From: Tridacna crocea | Lineage: Eukaryota; Mollusca; Bivalvia; Cardiida; Cardiidae | Reading direction: 5' to 3' | Assembly (NCBI GenBank): GCA_943736015.1 | Contig: OX031064.1 | Location: 35,081,361 to 35,145,360 of the forward strand | Length of the DNA: 64,000 nt | Part shown: positions 31,371 to 42,700 of the stretch, piece after piece | Layout of the letters: each line of letters starts with the position of its first letter | How positions within the stretch are numbered: position 1 is the first letter of the stretch | Notes under the pieces: model-generated | Databases searched by the model: none | What the model was told of the DNA's origin: nothing | Seen by the model: the letters and a program-made list of their open reading frames with translations, nothing else | Program-made: the position numbers and the translations under genes

Positions 31371-32135
31371 TTAAAGGTGGCCCTTAGATTTTGGGACAAA
31401 AATTTTACAAAAATCCAAAAAAAAGATCTTTATATCCCCAATGCCTTATATTTTCATTCATAAAACCCCAGTAGGCGAAAACCATCCGACAACAAGAGAA
31501 ACTAGAGATTTACTACAGCCCAGGTCGACGCCGACGGGAAACACAATCTATTTTTATATGGGCATCTTGCTCATTACATACTGGAAATACACACTCTAAG
31601 CTTCAAACATAGCGTCCAAAGAAGACATTATGGAAAATAATTACATCTTTGTTATATATGGAATTTAAGCGTCATTAGTCACATGCCAGTCACTTAACAT
31701 TCCCACAATGCTTTTTTTTATTTTTGGCCCAAAATCTAAAAATAGCTTAAGGGGCTACGTAACCTTTTAGGGAATACCACCCACAAAGAATTTTTTGTAA
31801 TATCATGATTCTTAACTCTTTACCACACAATCCCGACTTCTTACGACCCTGAGAAAGAAGCCTTTTGAAAACATTGTTGGAAAGGGAGAAAATGCTAGTA
31901 ACCAGCATTTTCTCCTTTTCCCCCAGTGTTTTTTACCCTTCCCAAATCAAATTTTAATTTTTGATTCACACTTATTTTGTCGTCTGCAAATGCTTTCAAT
32001 TTGGACTAATCCAAAATTTTGTTGTTTGGTAAAGAGTTAAATAATGGTGATTTGTATTGTTTTTACTTATAAATTTCAGTGATACATATATTTTTAATTT
32101 GGTGTGATTTGAAAAACCTAAGTACCCACCTTTAA
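31371..32135 (+). mobile_element. TTAA-flanked element F, copy 1, with nested Pal-T
   Basis: Ends TTAAAGGTGGCCCTTAGATT and AAGTACCCACCTTTAA. About 536 bp without the Pal-T. Internal landmarks: AAAACCCCAGTAGGCG, TTTACTACAGCCCAGG, GACATTATGGAAAATAAT, CATTCCCACAATGCTTT and GGCTACGTAACC. No coding. TTAA flanks and an AGG start fit Kolobok better than piggyBac; this is tentative. Confidence 0.82.
31812..32040 (-). mobile_element. Pal-T MITE inside F copy 1
   Basis: Intact, with TTAA on each side. F copy 3 has the empty site: GAATCTTAATAATTGATTAT there against GATTC-TTAA-[Pal-T]-TTAA-ATAATGGTGAT here. Confidence 0.93.
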
Positions 32136-34010
32136 AGGCTGTCTTACACAAGGTTTTTAAAGCTCATATTATATGTTTTGGATGAAGGGTTAAATGCTCT
32201 ATGGGAATCAGTCTCCAGTTTTTCTTATGGAGCATGGCTGATGTTGTCTTCCTCAAAAATGAAGAGCTGCTTTTGTAAACAGTCTACTTTTGTTGGATTT
32301 TTGAGGAAAAATGTCAAGAGACATCATGTTAATTTTCGAGTCAGATCACAAACTAAATTTCTATAGCTTCCCATCTTCTTATAGCATGAGATAGAATGTC
32401 AAACTTTAACATTTGATTTGCTATGTATATGGCTTCTTAGGATTGGCCTAAAGTGTCATGATTTTTAGCACTGCTGTTTTGATAGAAATTGTTCAGGTAT
32501 GGTAAATAGTTTTCTGCATTGTAATGATATCTCTTAATACCAAAGATATTCACTGATAGCTCAAGCCAGTTGTTAATTATCAGGATGGGAACCAATTAGA
32601 AGGGGAAGGTAACTCGTCATATTTTTGACACAATTATACTTTTTTCTTTTACCTGGAAGTGACCCACTAGAAGATTTTTTTCACCTTCAAAGACCAACCC
32701 AACCATTTGAGCCTAGTTTGTTTTGAAAGTACAAATATTACCAGCTTTTTCTCCTTTTCATTTTTTGACCATGCTTTCAGAGGCATTTTTCCCATGGATT
32801 GAAATTAAACACAGGGTTGTTTAATTGGAGAGGTCATCAGACCTTTCCAACAGTTGTAAGTTTAAAAAGCAGACTGCCACAGAATTTGCTGTCTAAATCT
32901 ATTTCTTCTTGCGTAATTGTTCTGATACAGGGTCTGTTTCGTCATGGTTTTGTAAATAAAACCGAAACAGGAAATAGACATGGTTTACTTTTAAATGACG
33001 AATTTCAGAAAATATTTAATTTAGTAATTACCATGGCTGCAAATAACCTCCCTAATAATTATAGTTTTTTTTTATTAAGCAAATATTCCAAGCAGAAGAA
33101 AAAAAAAGAAATTTGTTAAAAAAGAGAAAGAAGACCGCTGGACAAGAGCATGCAACTTGAAAACGCGACAAGAAGGTCAAATTACTGTCATGTAAAGCAT
33201 ATGAGGTTTCTTAGAATGCGGCGGCTTTTATACTCGTTTGTTCACATGAACCAAATTACATATATTGAAAATGAAAGCTAATGAACTATCTGAAAACATT
33301 GATGCTGACCTCTCCTGGCTTTTTTGAAAAAGAAGCCAACTTGTTTAAGTAATATTGAAAGCAGCTTAAAATACCATTCAAACAAAGAATTTCTTTGTAT
33401 CTGTCTTTTCTAGTCCAGCAAATGAGTTAACTGTTACTTGATAACATGTGTCAAAGCTTGTTTAGATGAAATGATGCCCCAATCAATAAATAAACTCTGG
33501 GTGACATTGTGTTTACTAATAATTCAGAATGTTGCATGCAACATGTTGTGTATCTGTTGACTTTTGACCTAAATATATAGCTGAAAATATGGATTAATCA
33601 ATCACAAATTAATGTGGTAGTTAATATGTGCTTGCTTAAAGTCACAAAAGCTTCCAAAAGTAAAAGCTGGTGTAAACATGCAGTTGAAATTCATCTTTCA
33701 GAATAAAGAAATTATTGTAAGGATGACAATCTGTTAATATACTGCTAGTCCAAGTGTTAGTCACCAGCAGAACTACTTGAATTTTGAAATCAGGTTTCAT
33801 GAAATAAACAGAAGATAGAATGAACTAGCAACTTTTGACCTACCATTACTTTTGAAATCTATTGGTCTGTTGTTAGACTAAAGGAATTTTATGGATCCAT
33901 TATTATGAGTTGATTGGTATAGTGCCTAACAGATATGAGGGGAAAAACCAGAGGACTGCTCACTTATCTTCACAGTACTTGTTACCTTTTTCAGTAGGTC
34001 ACAAGCTAAA
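32136..34010. other. Quiet stretch of 1.9 kb
   Basis: No copy of the window's repeats was recognised. A 106-codon plus-strand frame (32799-33119) includes a small hairpin (CTGTTTCG...CGAAACAG) and ends in poly-lysine from an A-run; I do not call it a gene. Confidence 0.45.
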
Positions 34011-34239
34011 TTAACTCATTACCAAACGACAATATTTGAGGCTTGTCCACATCGAAAGCATTTGCAGATGACAAAATAAAAGTGACTGAGAATTTGAAAT
34101 TTGTTTTGTGAAGGGTAGAAAACATTGTGGAAAAAGGAGAAAATGCTGGTTACCAGCATTTTCTCCTTTTCCCACAGTGTTTTCTAAAGGGTTCTTTCTC
34201 AGGGTCGTCAAAAGTAGGGATTGTGTGGTAATGGGTTGA
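34011..34239 (+). mobile_element. Pal-T MITE, intact
   Basis: Left TTAA, right TTGA (one change). It shares GAAATTTGTTTTGTGAAGGG and TTTTCTAAAG with the copy at 51727, a sub-lineage. Confidence 0.92.
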
Positions 34240-34377
34240 AGGAGTAAACCCTTGTATATAATTGGGGAAATTTTTTCTTTTTGGATCGAACATTTTGCCC
34301 ACTACAACAATATACCGTAATCTTCTTAAGAATGATCATGATTATTGGCCTTGTAAAACTCCTGTCACTCTAGGGTG

Positions 34378-34480
34378 GCAATCCCATGAAAAAATGCAAA
34401 ACATCAGTGTGTGCTCAGTACAGCTGCAAGTATTGCTGCAGCAATACGCTGGTTTCTGAGCACACAAATTGGGATTGCTG
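34378..34480. repeat. Nested inverted repeats
   Basis: GCAATCCCA...TGGGATTGC outside, GTGTGCTCAG...CTGAGCACAC inside, and AGCTGCAAGTATTGCTGCAGCA at the centre. Possibly a decayed MITE; single copy. Confidence 0.65.
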
Positions 34481-35439
34481 AGGTAATCTAATGAAGGTGC
34501 ACACTTTGAGCATACACAGAACAAAGGCTGTCCCTCAGCTTTCTATATATTAGTGCACTGGGATCATGGTAAGGTAGCCTTTGAAGCCCAGTTATATCTC
34601 CGAAAGTACCACTGGGGCTCTGTTGGCACACACTGAGGTCCCAGTTCATTGTTGTCAGTAGCGCTTGCATAGAGATTGTATGGTGTTCTCTGAGATGTCA
34701 CTGATTCCCTGTTGTGGTATAGAGCCCAAATGGTGCTTACACAGAGTGTTATTTCACTGTATTCTTACCCAGTGTTCCCACTGAAAATTTTATTTGGGGG
34801 TTTTGTACCCCCTACAATTGAAAAATGGGGGTATAAGAAAAAAAATGGGGGTACAAATTCAGAGTGAAACTAGTATGCCCTCAATTCTAAATTGTTTACT
34901 TAATGCCTCATTTTCGATCCAGTGCAGAACAATCATATAGATCTAGTATGTAAATGAACATTTTTAAATGTAATTGACACTTAAAGAATTGTTTGGCAAA
35001 CTAGTAGTTTATATGCTCATCTTTCCACATGCCTTATCTACATTAATCATTGTCGAATTCTGACTGAGAACTGCTGTATTCAATATGCAATCTTCCTACT
35101 AGCTTTTTATTTCTGGGGTACACTTACCCCTTGAGTTGTAAACCCGGAAGGGGGGCAGCTAGATTTCATATCTGAGAGTATGACAATAATGGTTCTCAAA
35201 GCAATCCATACTAATGATTTGCACCAAAAAAGTTCGTTATATCCAGATATCTGTGGAAATTTACAGCTTACACCCATTAAAAGCTGAAAAAACAGTATGA
35301 AGTGACTGTGATCGGACAATGTAAAAAGGAGCATTTTGTTGTGTCATGGGTTTCCGCGTTTTTTGGACCGATCATTTTTTCGTGTCCGTTTAACTATGGA
35401 TAAGTATTTCTGCAATAAATGAACCTTCTTTACTAGATT
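34481..35439. other. No gene identified
   Basis: Contains a G/C-rich snippet at 34795-34850 (TGGGGGTTTTGTACCCCC and repeats of ATGGGGGTA). Minus frames are unsupported. Confidence 0.4.
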
Positions 35440-35664
35440 TTGAATGGTTCTACAACTAGATCTAGTGTACCTTGCTTGCTTACGGGAACCCGAATTCTGA
35501 AACCTGAAAGCGTCTACAGTATATTTCCGAGCTATTCCCAATATGTGGGTTTACAGACGAAAGACGTTGACGTCGACAAAAAGCTTTTTACCGACTGCGT
35601 TAAACAGAGGGGAGCTGAATTAAGGACTTTTTTGGAAACAAACGGGTCCCAGTCTGCAATATAA
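35440..35664 (+). CDS. Uncharacterised 74-codon open frame, possibly degraded
   Basis: A start codon right after an in-frame TGA opens a frame with coding-like composition (ends KQRGAELRTFLETNGSQSAI). After the TAA the same frame stays open for a further 61 codons (35665-35847), so this could be one longer reading frame broken by a stop. No domain or neighbour supports a function. Equal chance of being non-coding. Confidence 0.3.
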   Translation: MNGSTTRSSVPCLLTGTRILKPESVYSIFPSYSQYVGLQTKDVDVDKKLFTDCVKQRGAELRTFLETNGSQSAI

Positions 35665-35849
35665 TTGATCGCGATGATAAAGACTGAGTACGCCGACCAT
35701 GTAAATGTTCTAAAAATAGAAAGCTGGAAATCCAAAAATTTTCTGATGATTTATATTTTCCGAAAATCGCACTTACGTGAGCCTTTCTATGCAAGCGTTT
35801 CGTGCTTGATTTTTGTTCGATCTTCTTCTTTATTTTTTTGTGCGTGATT

Positions 35850-36949
35850 TCATGTATAGGTTTGCAATTTTGTACGTGTTTTATTTCATTTATACGTGTT
35901 TCACGCACGATTTTGCGTGATCGGGAACTCTGCTTACCACAACTTTGGAACTGCATCAGCAATCATTGCACTTCTAAGGTGTTTCTATGGAGTCCATCAG
36001 TCATTACCGAACAAAAATGAACATAAAGTAGACAATGTATGCAAATATACTCCTATTTCACTATGGCTGATGTAGACAGCAAACTGGGCCGCTGCTGGTT
36101 GATGAAGTGACAATGGTTGACTTGGTTCTGTTTCATGGGGTAGAGGATTTTATCCTGCTTTATTCACCTTTTTATTTTGCGGGCATAGTTTTATTCTCCT
36201 TTAACTTTTCAAGATCACAGCACTGATGAATAAATGGGTATACATACAGTTTGTTTTCATAAAAAATGCAAACAACTATTGTGAACCAACAGTAACATAG
36301 TTACTTGAGCACTTTGAGAACGCTGTTAAAATCCATTGTCTGAGCACCATGAAAGCAAAATGCACACAGTTGAAGCACCGTAACAGTGCAGAGAATCGCC
36401 AAGAAGAACTCTGTAGGAACAAGACAAGTGACATAATAATCTAAGCAAAAAACTTTCCTCGATCTCATGACACTCTAGGAAATTAAAAATGCCATGGCAA
36501 TGCAGTAGAAATGCCATGGACTCAAAAAAGAGCATCTTCGCAAGCCAAGGGTGACGATACTCTACGCTTACTCTACCCTTGGAGGTTCAAGCTTGATTTC
36601 AACATTCCCGCGATACGCATTTTCATTGGTTGCAGCTAGCTCTAACTGCATGAATCAAATTGGTGGTAGCATTTCATTTTCGATAAAAATAGAACAGATT
36701 CGCGACCTTTTGAATAATTTTGGTAAATATAGATGCCTCCGTATCTGTAATGATTTATTACTCGTACAACATAGACTAACAATATGTACATAAAGTTTCA
36801 GAGTGACCAATCAATTATCAGAGGTTTTGGGCTATATTCCAGAACCTGACGATGGAATTCTACCCTTTCAATGACAGATGTCAACTTTAAAGTCACATAC
36901 AATTTGATTTCTGCATATCTATTTGTACAAACCTTAATCTGAGACCTTT
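35850..36949. other. No feature identified
   Basis: Short frames on both strands without motifs. No repeats recognised. Confidence 0.4.
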
Positions 36950-37105
36950 TTAACTCTTTACCAAACAATCTCTGGTTTTTACGACCCTGAGATAGAAGCC
37001 TTTTGAAAACGTTGTGAGAAAAGGAGAAAATGCTGGTAACCAGCATTTTCTCCTTTTCCCACATTGTTTTCCACCTTCTGGTAACAAATTTTAATTTCCT
37101 TTTCT
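36950..37105 (-). mobile_element. Pal-T MITE, left part
   Basis: TTAA, arm GATAGAAGCCTTTTGAAAAC, perfect core, then ACCTTCTGGTAACAAATTTT where it stops. The complementary part may be 37746-37849. Confidence 0.75.
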
Positions 37106-37745
37106 GACAATGTCAACAAAAGAGGGGTGTCAGCACACTTGCTTCATGCGTATTACTTACTTCCAAAGTGCGTGGTGAGTAATACTACAGTACTTGTAAA
37201 GTATGTCGCACTCAGACGACGCACGTGACCATCACGATAAAACTGCGTCATAAGTGCCTCTTTTGCAGGCGATCCAGAGCAACTACTGCCAGCACTGCAT
37301 CACGGTCTTCCGCTTCCTCTTGAAACAACAGCTGTAAAAGACGATGGCGCATCCTTCTTGGTAATGCCATATTGGATGCTGAACCAGTGATTGGTGAAGA
37401 GACTCGGTGCACCTGTGTATATTATTGTGATTATCCGTGCGTTCTTCCAATTTGTAAGTACGATTTCTGAAGACGTACACTTCACTTGCAAGTCACGTAT
37501 GACAATCTTACTCATTTTGTGCGACAGAAGTACAGATCTTACGTGCTCCTTACTTCTTCCTACTTCCACAAAGGCATACAGACCACTTGTGGGCCTCACG
37601 TTTAGAGCAAGACACACCCACTCATTATGTACTTACTACGTACTTCCCCTCTGATTTAATTTTTATCCTGCGACAACGCCACGCCTGACAGGAACTCCGA
37701 GTCTGCACGATCTCTAACCACGCATGACGGGATGTAAGATAGCCT
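37106..37745. other. Higher-GC island between two Pal-T parts
   Basis: Richer in GC than its surroundings, with open frames on both strands (105 codons minus, 87 codons plus) and repeated TACTTAC/ACGTAC-type words. The flanking Pal-T parts overlap by about 22 bp, so this may be an insertion, a fill-in, or two independent copies. No protein family recognised. Confidence 0.35.
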
Positions 37746-37849
37746 TCTGCTGGAAACAAATTTCAATTTAGGAGTTTTATTTATTTTGTTGTCTGCAAGT
37801 GCTTTCAATTTGGACCAGTCTAAAATTTTGTCGTTTGGTAAAGGGTTAA
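37746..37849 (-). mobile_element. Pal-T MITE, right part
   Basis: CTGGAAACAAATTTCAATTT, GTTGTCTGCAAGTGCTTTCA and TTTGGTAAAGGGTTAA. Confidence 0.75.
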
Positions 37850-38076
37850 TTAACCCTTTACCAAACAACAAAATTTTAGACTGGTCCAAATTGAAATCAT
37901 TGTAGACAACAAATAGAAGTAACTCAAAAATTGAAATTTGTTTCATGTAGGATAGAAAACATTGTGGTAAAAGGAGAAAATGCTGGCTTTCAGCATTCTC
38001 TCCTCTTCCTACAATGTTCTCAAAGGTTTTCTTTCTCAGAGTCATTAAAAGTCGGGATTGTGTGATAAGGAGTTAA
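37850..38076 (+). mobile_element. Pal-T MITE, TTAA-flanked
   Basis: Starts one base after the previous TTAA (TTAATTAA). The core AATGCTGGCTTTCAGCATT carries several mismatches. Confidence 0.88.
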
Positions 38077-38303
38077 GTATGAGATAGAGCATAGTTGGCC
38101 TTTTAGAGGAACAGATATTTTACTTAAGAGATTTGCATTTTGAGGAATTCATTTTGGAAACCTTTGTTTGGTTAGGGGAAATTTGCATTTCTTCCGTTGT
38201 AATTCAATAGAAGATCCTGAGCTGAGCATTTGCATAATGGCTTTCATTGTTAACCCTTGGTTGTTTATAATTAGAATCTTTAAGCTTCCCTCTACTTGTG
38301 ACA

Positions 38304-38640
38304 GGCTCGATAGTTCAGTCAGTAATGTACACGGCTAGAAACCAAGAGTTTAGTAGTTTGATACATCTGAGGTCTGCAGAATTTTTTCTTCAGATTCATT
38401 GTGGTCATCAAAACAGGGTATATTCTTCTCTCACTGCCTGTCTTTATATTGTCTCTGTATTGATTATGTAGAAATGCACCCTGTGTCTTGGGAAAGACTG
38501 TGCCCGAAGAAACACGAGGTAAGCATGGATAGGTGGATTGGCTGTGGTGACATGTACATTGACTGATGTGAAAAGTTGTGCCAGGCGCAAACCTGAGCCC
38601 CCACAACTATATGGCAATACAAGTAGCATTATAATTTGGC
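38304..38640 (+). repeat. Possible tRNA-derived SINE, degenerate
   Basis: GGCTCGATAGTTCAGTCAGT and AGTAGTTTGATACATC resemble box A and box B at tRNA-like spacing, followed by a body of about 250 bp. Single copy in the window; both boxes deviate from consensus. Confidence 0.35.
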
Positions 38641-39413
38641 TACAGTTTGGAGTTGAGATCTAACTAAAATATAAGCAGCTGTTACTTAACAAATTAGACC
38701 TACCATAAACTGATACAAATGTAATAAGGGGAAAAATACTTGAAAGGAAGAAAATTAATTTTTGAAAAAAATGTTAGAAAAAGAAAACAAAGTTTGATTT
38801 GATAAATTATTTTTTTCCTGCAGAGCTCTCTAAACCTGCTATCGGAAAGGATTTCAAAAAGCTGCATAATTACCATATGTACAATACAGAGGCACAGCCA
38901 TGTAATTTCAAGTGATATGGCAAAATTGACCACTGAAAGAAATAGGTTATGCCAGGGAAGTCTGGGCATGCTCCCCTGGAAAATTTTTGAAAAAATGGTG
39001 CGATTTCGTGTATTTTAGGGTGTTTTGTAGAACAAATTCTATCTTGATAATTATAAATCATTGGTGCGGCATCATACCACATCAGCCAATTTTATTGGTG
39101 CATCAGTACCAACTGAATGTATTGGTGTGGCGAATGCCGCACCAGTGTCTTCACCCATGCAATAATGGTTGTATCATGTATGGATGTTTTCAACATAATT
39201 GTAGTTATATTGTAGTGGCCAGTGCATTATCATTGCTTTCTGGGATTTTCATTAACCACTAGTTGGGGCAGTTTTCTTGTCCAGCCACTTGCAGCTTATG
39301 TACATAACCGTCCTCAAAAGAATGATCAGTCGTGGTGTTAAAAAGAACTCTTATATCACATTATTTGAGCTTTCACCAATTGCTGAAAATTTTGGTTTTA
39401 TATGTTTAGCACT
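38641..39413. other. No feature identified
   Basis: Short unsupported frames. No repeats recognised. Confidence 0.4.
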
Positions 39414-39459
39414 TATTAGAGTTACAGCATTTCTATCTGCAGACAAGTGGCCTTTTTTT
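39414..39459 (+). repeat. 46-bp direct repeat, left copy
   Basis: Runs from TATTAGAG through ATTTCTATCTGCAGACAAGT to a T-run. Identical to 43279-43324 except for one base. Confidence 0.92.
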
Positions 39460-39817
39460 GGTCGCCCGGCAGAAGCCGGCGACCTTATATTTAATATAGT
39501 TCAGAAGAGATGTTCATGGAGAGTGTAGGTACTTCCGGTTGAAATCTTTCATCATATTCGCCAGGTTTAATTGGGTAAAATAGGTGTGAATGTTTGTGAA
39601 ATTGTTGTGTGGGGTTTTCTTCACCTTTTTTGAGGTTGTTTACTTGTTTTTAAACCGATAAAGAATCGTGAAAGAATTATTAACGGTCTGCTGCACAACA
39701 TTTTGTGAAACAATTAATGTTCTTGTTCAGAATGCATCTATTTTTAACGCAAATGAACTCGTCCAGTCACATGATCTTAGGAACCAATGGAAATGCAGAA
39801 CTGCTCTTACTCTTTAC

Positions 39818-39897
39818 CGTTGTCTGCGCATGTCATATTCTTCGATGATTCGAGTATTTATAGAATGCCATCTAGCGGAAGATAATGACTCTTTAAC
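39818..39897 (-). mobile_element. MULE-like element H, ends-only deletion (80 bp)
   Basis: CGTTGTCTGCGCATGTCATA joins within a few bases to GCCATCTAGCGGAAGATAATG: the two termini of H, with almost nothing between. Flanked by ACTCTTTAC and ACTCTTTAA, a 9-bp duplication with one change. Confidence 0.8.
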
Positions 39898-40160
39898 GGT
39901 AGGCCTAAAGAGCGGAATGGAAATATTTTAGAGCAATGGACGGAATGGAAAAGAAAATACGCATGGAAATATATTATGCCTGTTTATTAAATAGAATAAC
40001 AATAATGATTTGAAACATGTTTTTTTCTACCCATTAAAGGTAATTTACAAGTAAAAACCAAAAATTATGTTTTTGTACCTCTGAAAAAAATGTACTTGTA
40101 GACTCTAGTGATATTTTTCCTTTATGCACGTATTCCTAGATGGCGAAATGTTAAAACCTT

Positions 40161-40387
40161 TTAACCCTTTCCAAACGACAAACTTTTGGACTAGACCAAA
40201 TTGAAAGCATTAGCAGACGAAATTTAACTCTTGCTGAAAAGATGATTTCTGTCTATGATAGGGTAGAAAACATTGTGGGAAAAGCAGAAAATGCTGATTA
40301 CCAGCATTTTATTCTTTTCCCACAATGTTTTCAAAAGGCTAATATTCTAGATCCGTAAAAACAAGGGATTGTTTGGGAAAGGGTTAA
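40161..40387 (+). mobile_element. Pal-T MITE inside element M
   Basis: TTAA on both sides. Arms are of subfamily C type on the right (ATCCGTAAAAACAAGGGATT), while the core is type A (AAATGCTGATTACCAGCATT), so it looks like a mosaic of the two. Confidence 0.88.
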
Positions 40388-40732
40388 ATTTCCTTTGTGC
40401 GGGACTGGCGCAATGGAAAAGAAAGTACGCAATAGACATTATACATTTGTTACTATATAAAGTAAATAAAATTATGTATGATTTCAAACGTGTGTATTTG
40501 TACTCATATATCTTTCCTAAGGTATATCTACAGGAATATAAAAAAATAAAGTTTTTACGGTTAAAAAAATATATTTGTAGCAATATTTCCTTCTTTAAGC
40601 AGGTAATCTCAGAAGGGGAAATGGAAAAATTACCAAGTTCGAACAAGTACAATATAATGCACCCAACACAGGTCTTAAAGTTCAGATTGAATTTTAAAAT
40701 GGATAATAACTTGATTTAAATATCAGCTTACA

Positions 40733-41165
40733 TGCATTAGACTGCGTGAATCTAGGATCAGACTTCAATTTTGGTAAGTCTGATCTTGATCTACACCCTC
40801 TTCAGATATTTCACTGATCGGCTTTGGTTACATGTATAATCTTATATACATTAGATTGCGTGAATCTAGGATCAGATTGTAATTTTGGTAAGTTTGATTT
40901 TGATCTACACCGTCCTCAGATATTTCACTGACTGGCTTTGGTTACATTAATCAGTTTACATGCCAGCTTACATGTTTAGCAATATCCGTAATTATTACTT
41001 ATTTTGTCAGGTTATATATGAATTCATATACATGTACGTAGTTCAGCGTGTTGATCAGTGTATTGAACTGTGTAGATCTAGGGATCAGAGAGCATTTCTT
41101 GTAAGACTGATCTTAATCTACACTGTCCTCAGAAACTTCACCTACAGAATTTGGTTACAATTATC
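40733..41165 (+). repeat. P2 palindromes in three diverged direct copies
   Basis: TCTAGGATCAGACT...AAGTCTGATCTTGATCTACA near 40750, 40870 and 41070, each followed by a CAGATATTTCACTGA...TTTGGTTACA tail. The first two are about 122 bp apart. Confidence 0.75.
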
Positions 41166-42024
41166 AGTATACATATATATGTTTTATCATTCGCAGTTGA
41201 TTATTTGTATAAATGTACATTGTACATGAAATCTTTTTTTTTTTTAATTTCAGATATTCGAAATGTTATCAGACTTTCCTCGTATTTATGAATGTAATTG
41301 AAAATTTTTCAGGAAAGAAAAGCTGAAGATTGAGTAGTTCGAACCGTTAATTTTCAGACTTTGTGGAGTAGCGATTAGAATGCACATTGCGTGCTGTCTG
41401 GTCCTGATGCACAACATTTGCAATACCATATTTAGGCGCGCTCAGCAGCAGATAGTTTTGGTGATGTTTGAATTCTTGTATGTCAATGGTTTTTGGTTTT
41501 TCAACGTAAACAACGTAATTTGTAATTATCTTTTCCATTATTCCTTCGGAAAACATGAAGTATTTCATGTAATGCCGACACACACTTATTTTTTCCAAAT
41601 TATTTCCGATATACATGCATTTTTGTCTTTTCTCATGTCTTGCATATCTTGTTAAACTGTATTTTGTATTGGCTATACATAGATAATACAAGAAATAAAT
41701 GTGAAAAGGATCGGGACGAAAGCATATTGCTTATATAGTTCCCCTCCCCAAGCTAAATCACATGATACGCCAATAGTATCAAATAATATCAAGAAGAGAA
41801 AAGATTATCATAAAAAAACAGAAAGTAATGAATGTAAAGAACAGAAAGGCTTCATTATCTGAAAAAGTAAAAAAAAAAAGGAATGGTGATTGGTGATTGA
41901 GTGATTGAGCAGAGTGGCAACAAAAGATACAAAATTATACTTGTACATGTACATAATTTATTAGTTCCCGACAGCAACGTGTTACATTGTCAAAAAAGAG
42001 GACTTTTAATGAATTGGATTAAAA

Positions 42025-42700
42025 CTAAGAGAATCTCTTGCTTTTATCAATGTATTCATGAACTGCATTGAAGATCTGTTTGTTTTCGACAAGGGAGAGT
42101 TCATTGTCTCCAAAAAGAACTGTATCAATATTAAAAGCAGATTTTGCACTAATATGTTGTCCGAGTGTTGTTCGAATGATAAAATCTGCATTCAAAGAAG
42201 TAGTGTGTATTAGATTCAACTTCCCTGCAACGACAAAGAGGAGAAGCCACAATATTTTTCCAGAAGAGATGTTGTTATAGATCGCTACATTTACATGTAT
42301 TTCTAAGTCGAGTATGAATAATTTGCATTTTTCTGTCCCCATAAAAATACAGTTTACAAGGAGTGGGTTTGTCTATGTTCAGCAAACGTTTAAACGATGA
42401 GAGAGAGTCAGTTTCTCTTGTAGCTTGTGGCAAAGAGTTCCATGCGTTTACACCTGATTGCAGAAAGGAATTCATATAAAGGCTAGTTCTACAAACTATG
42501 TTTGCCAAGTCATTAGAATTACGAAGATTATACGTCGTGTTACTTCCAATAGTGGGCGGGACAAGAGAGCATAGGTAGTTTGGAACTAGACCAGTGACCA
42601 TTTTGAAAAAAAGAATGAGTTTATGTTTGATAATATATATAATAAAGATGACATTGCTTGATAAGTTATAAGTTAAATAAGCTGAAACTTTTTTCCCCAT
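42025..42700 (-). pseudogene. Non-LTR retrotransposon, 3' end of ORF2, broken
   Basis: The minus strand encodes the region after the reverse transcriptase fingers/palm: KMVTGLVPNYL, an AWNSLP motif and SFKRLLN. These are typical of the C-terminal part of non-LTR (CR1/Jockey-like) reverse transcriptases. Then GDRKMQIIHTRLRN and, after one in-frame stop, a CRC(X)nHYFFEC zinc-knuckle-like motif. A frameshift near 42180 leads to VLFGDNELSLVENKQIF and the terminal DKSKRF. The 5' part, including the catalytic YxDD region, is absent. A 5'-truncated dead copy; clade assignment is by motif memory only. Confidence 0.8.

Noticed and set aside
37300-37617. 105-codon minus-strand frame in a higher-GC island
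   Set aside because: The opposite strand has an 87-codon frame over the same bases, no motif was recognised, and the island contains short repeated words. Left unassigned.
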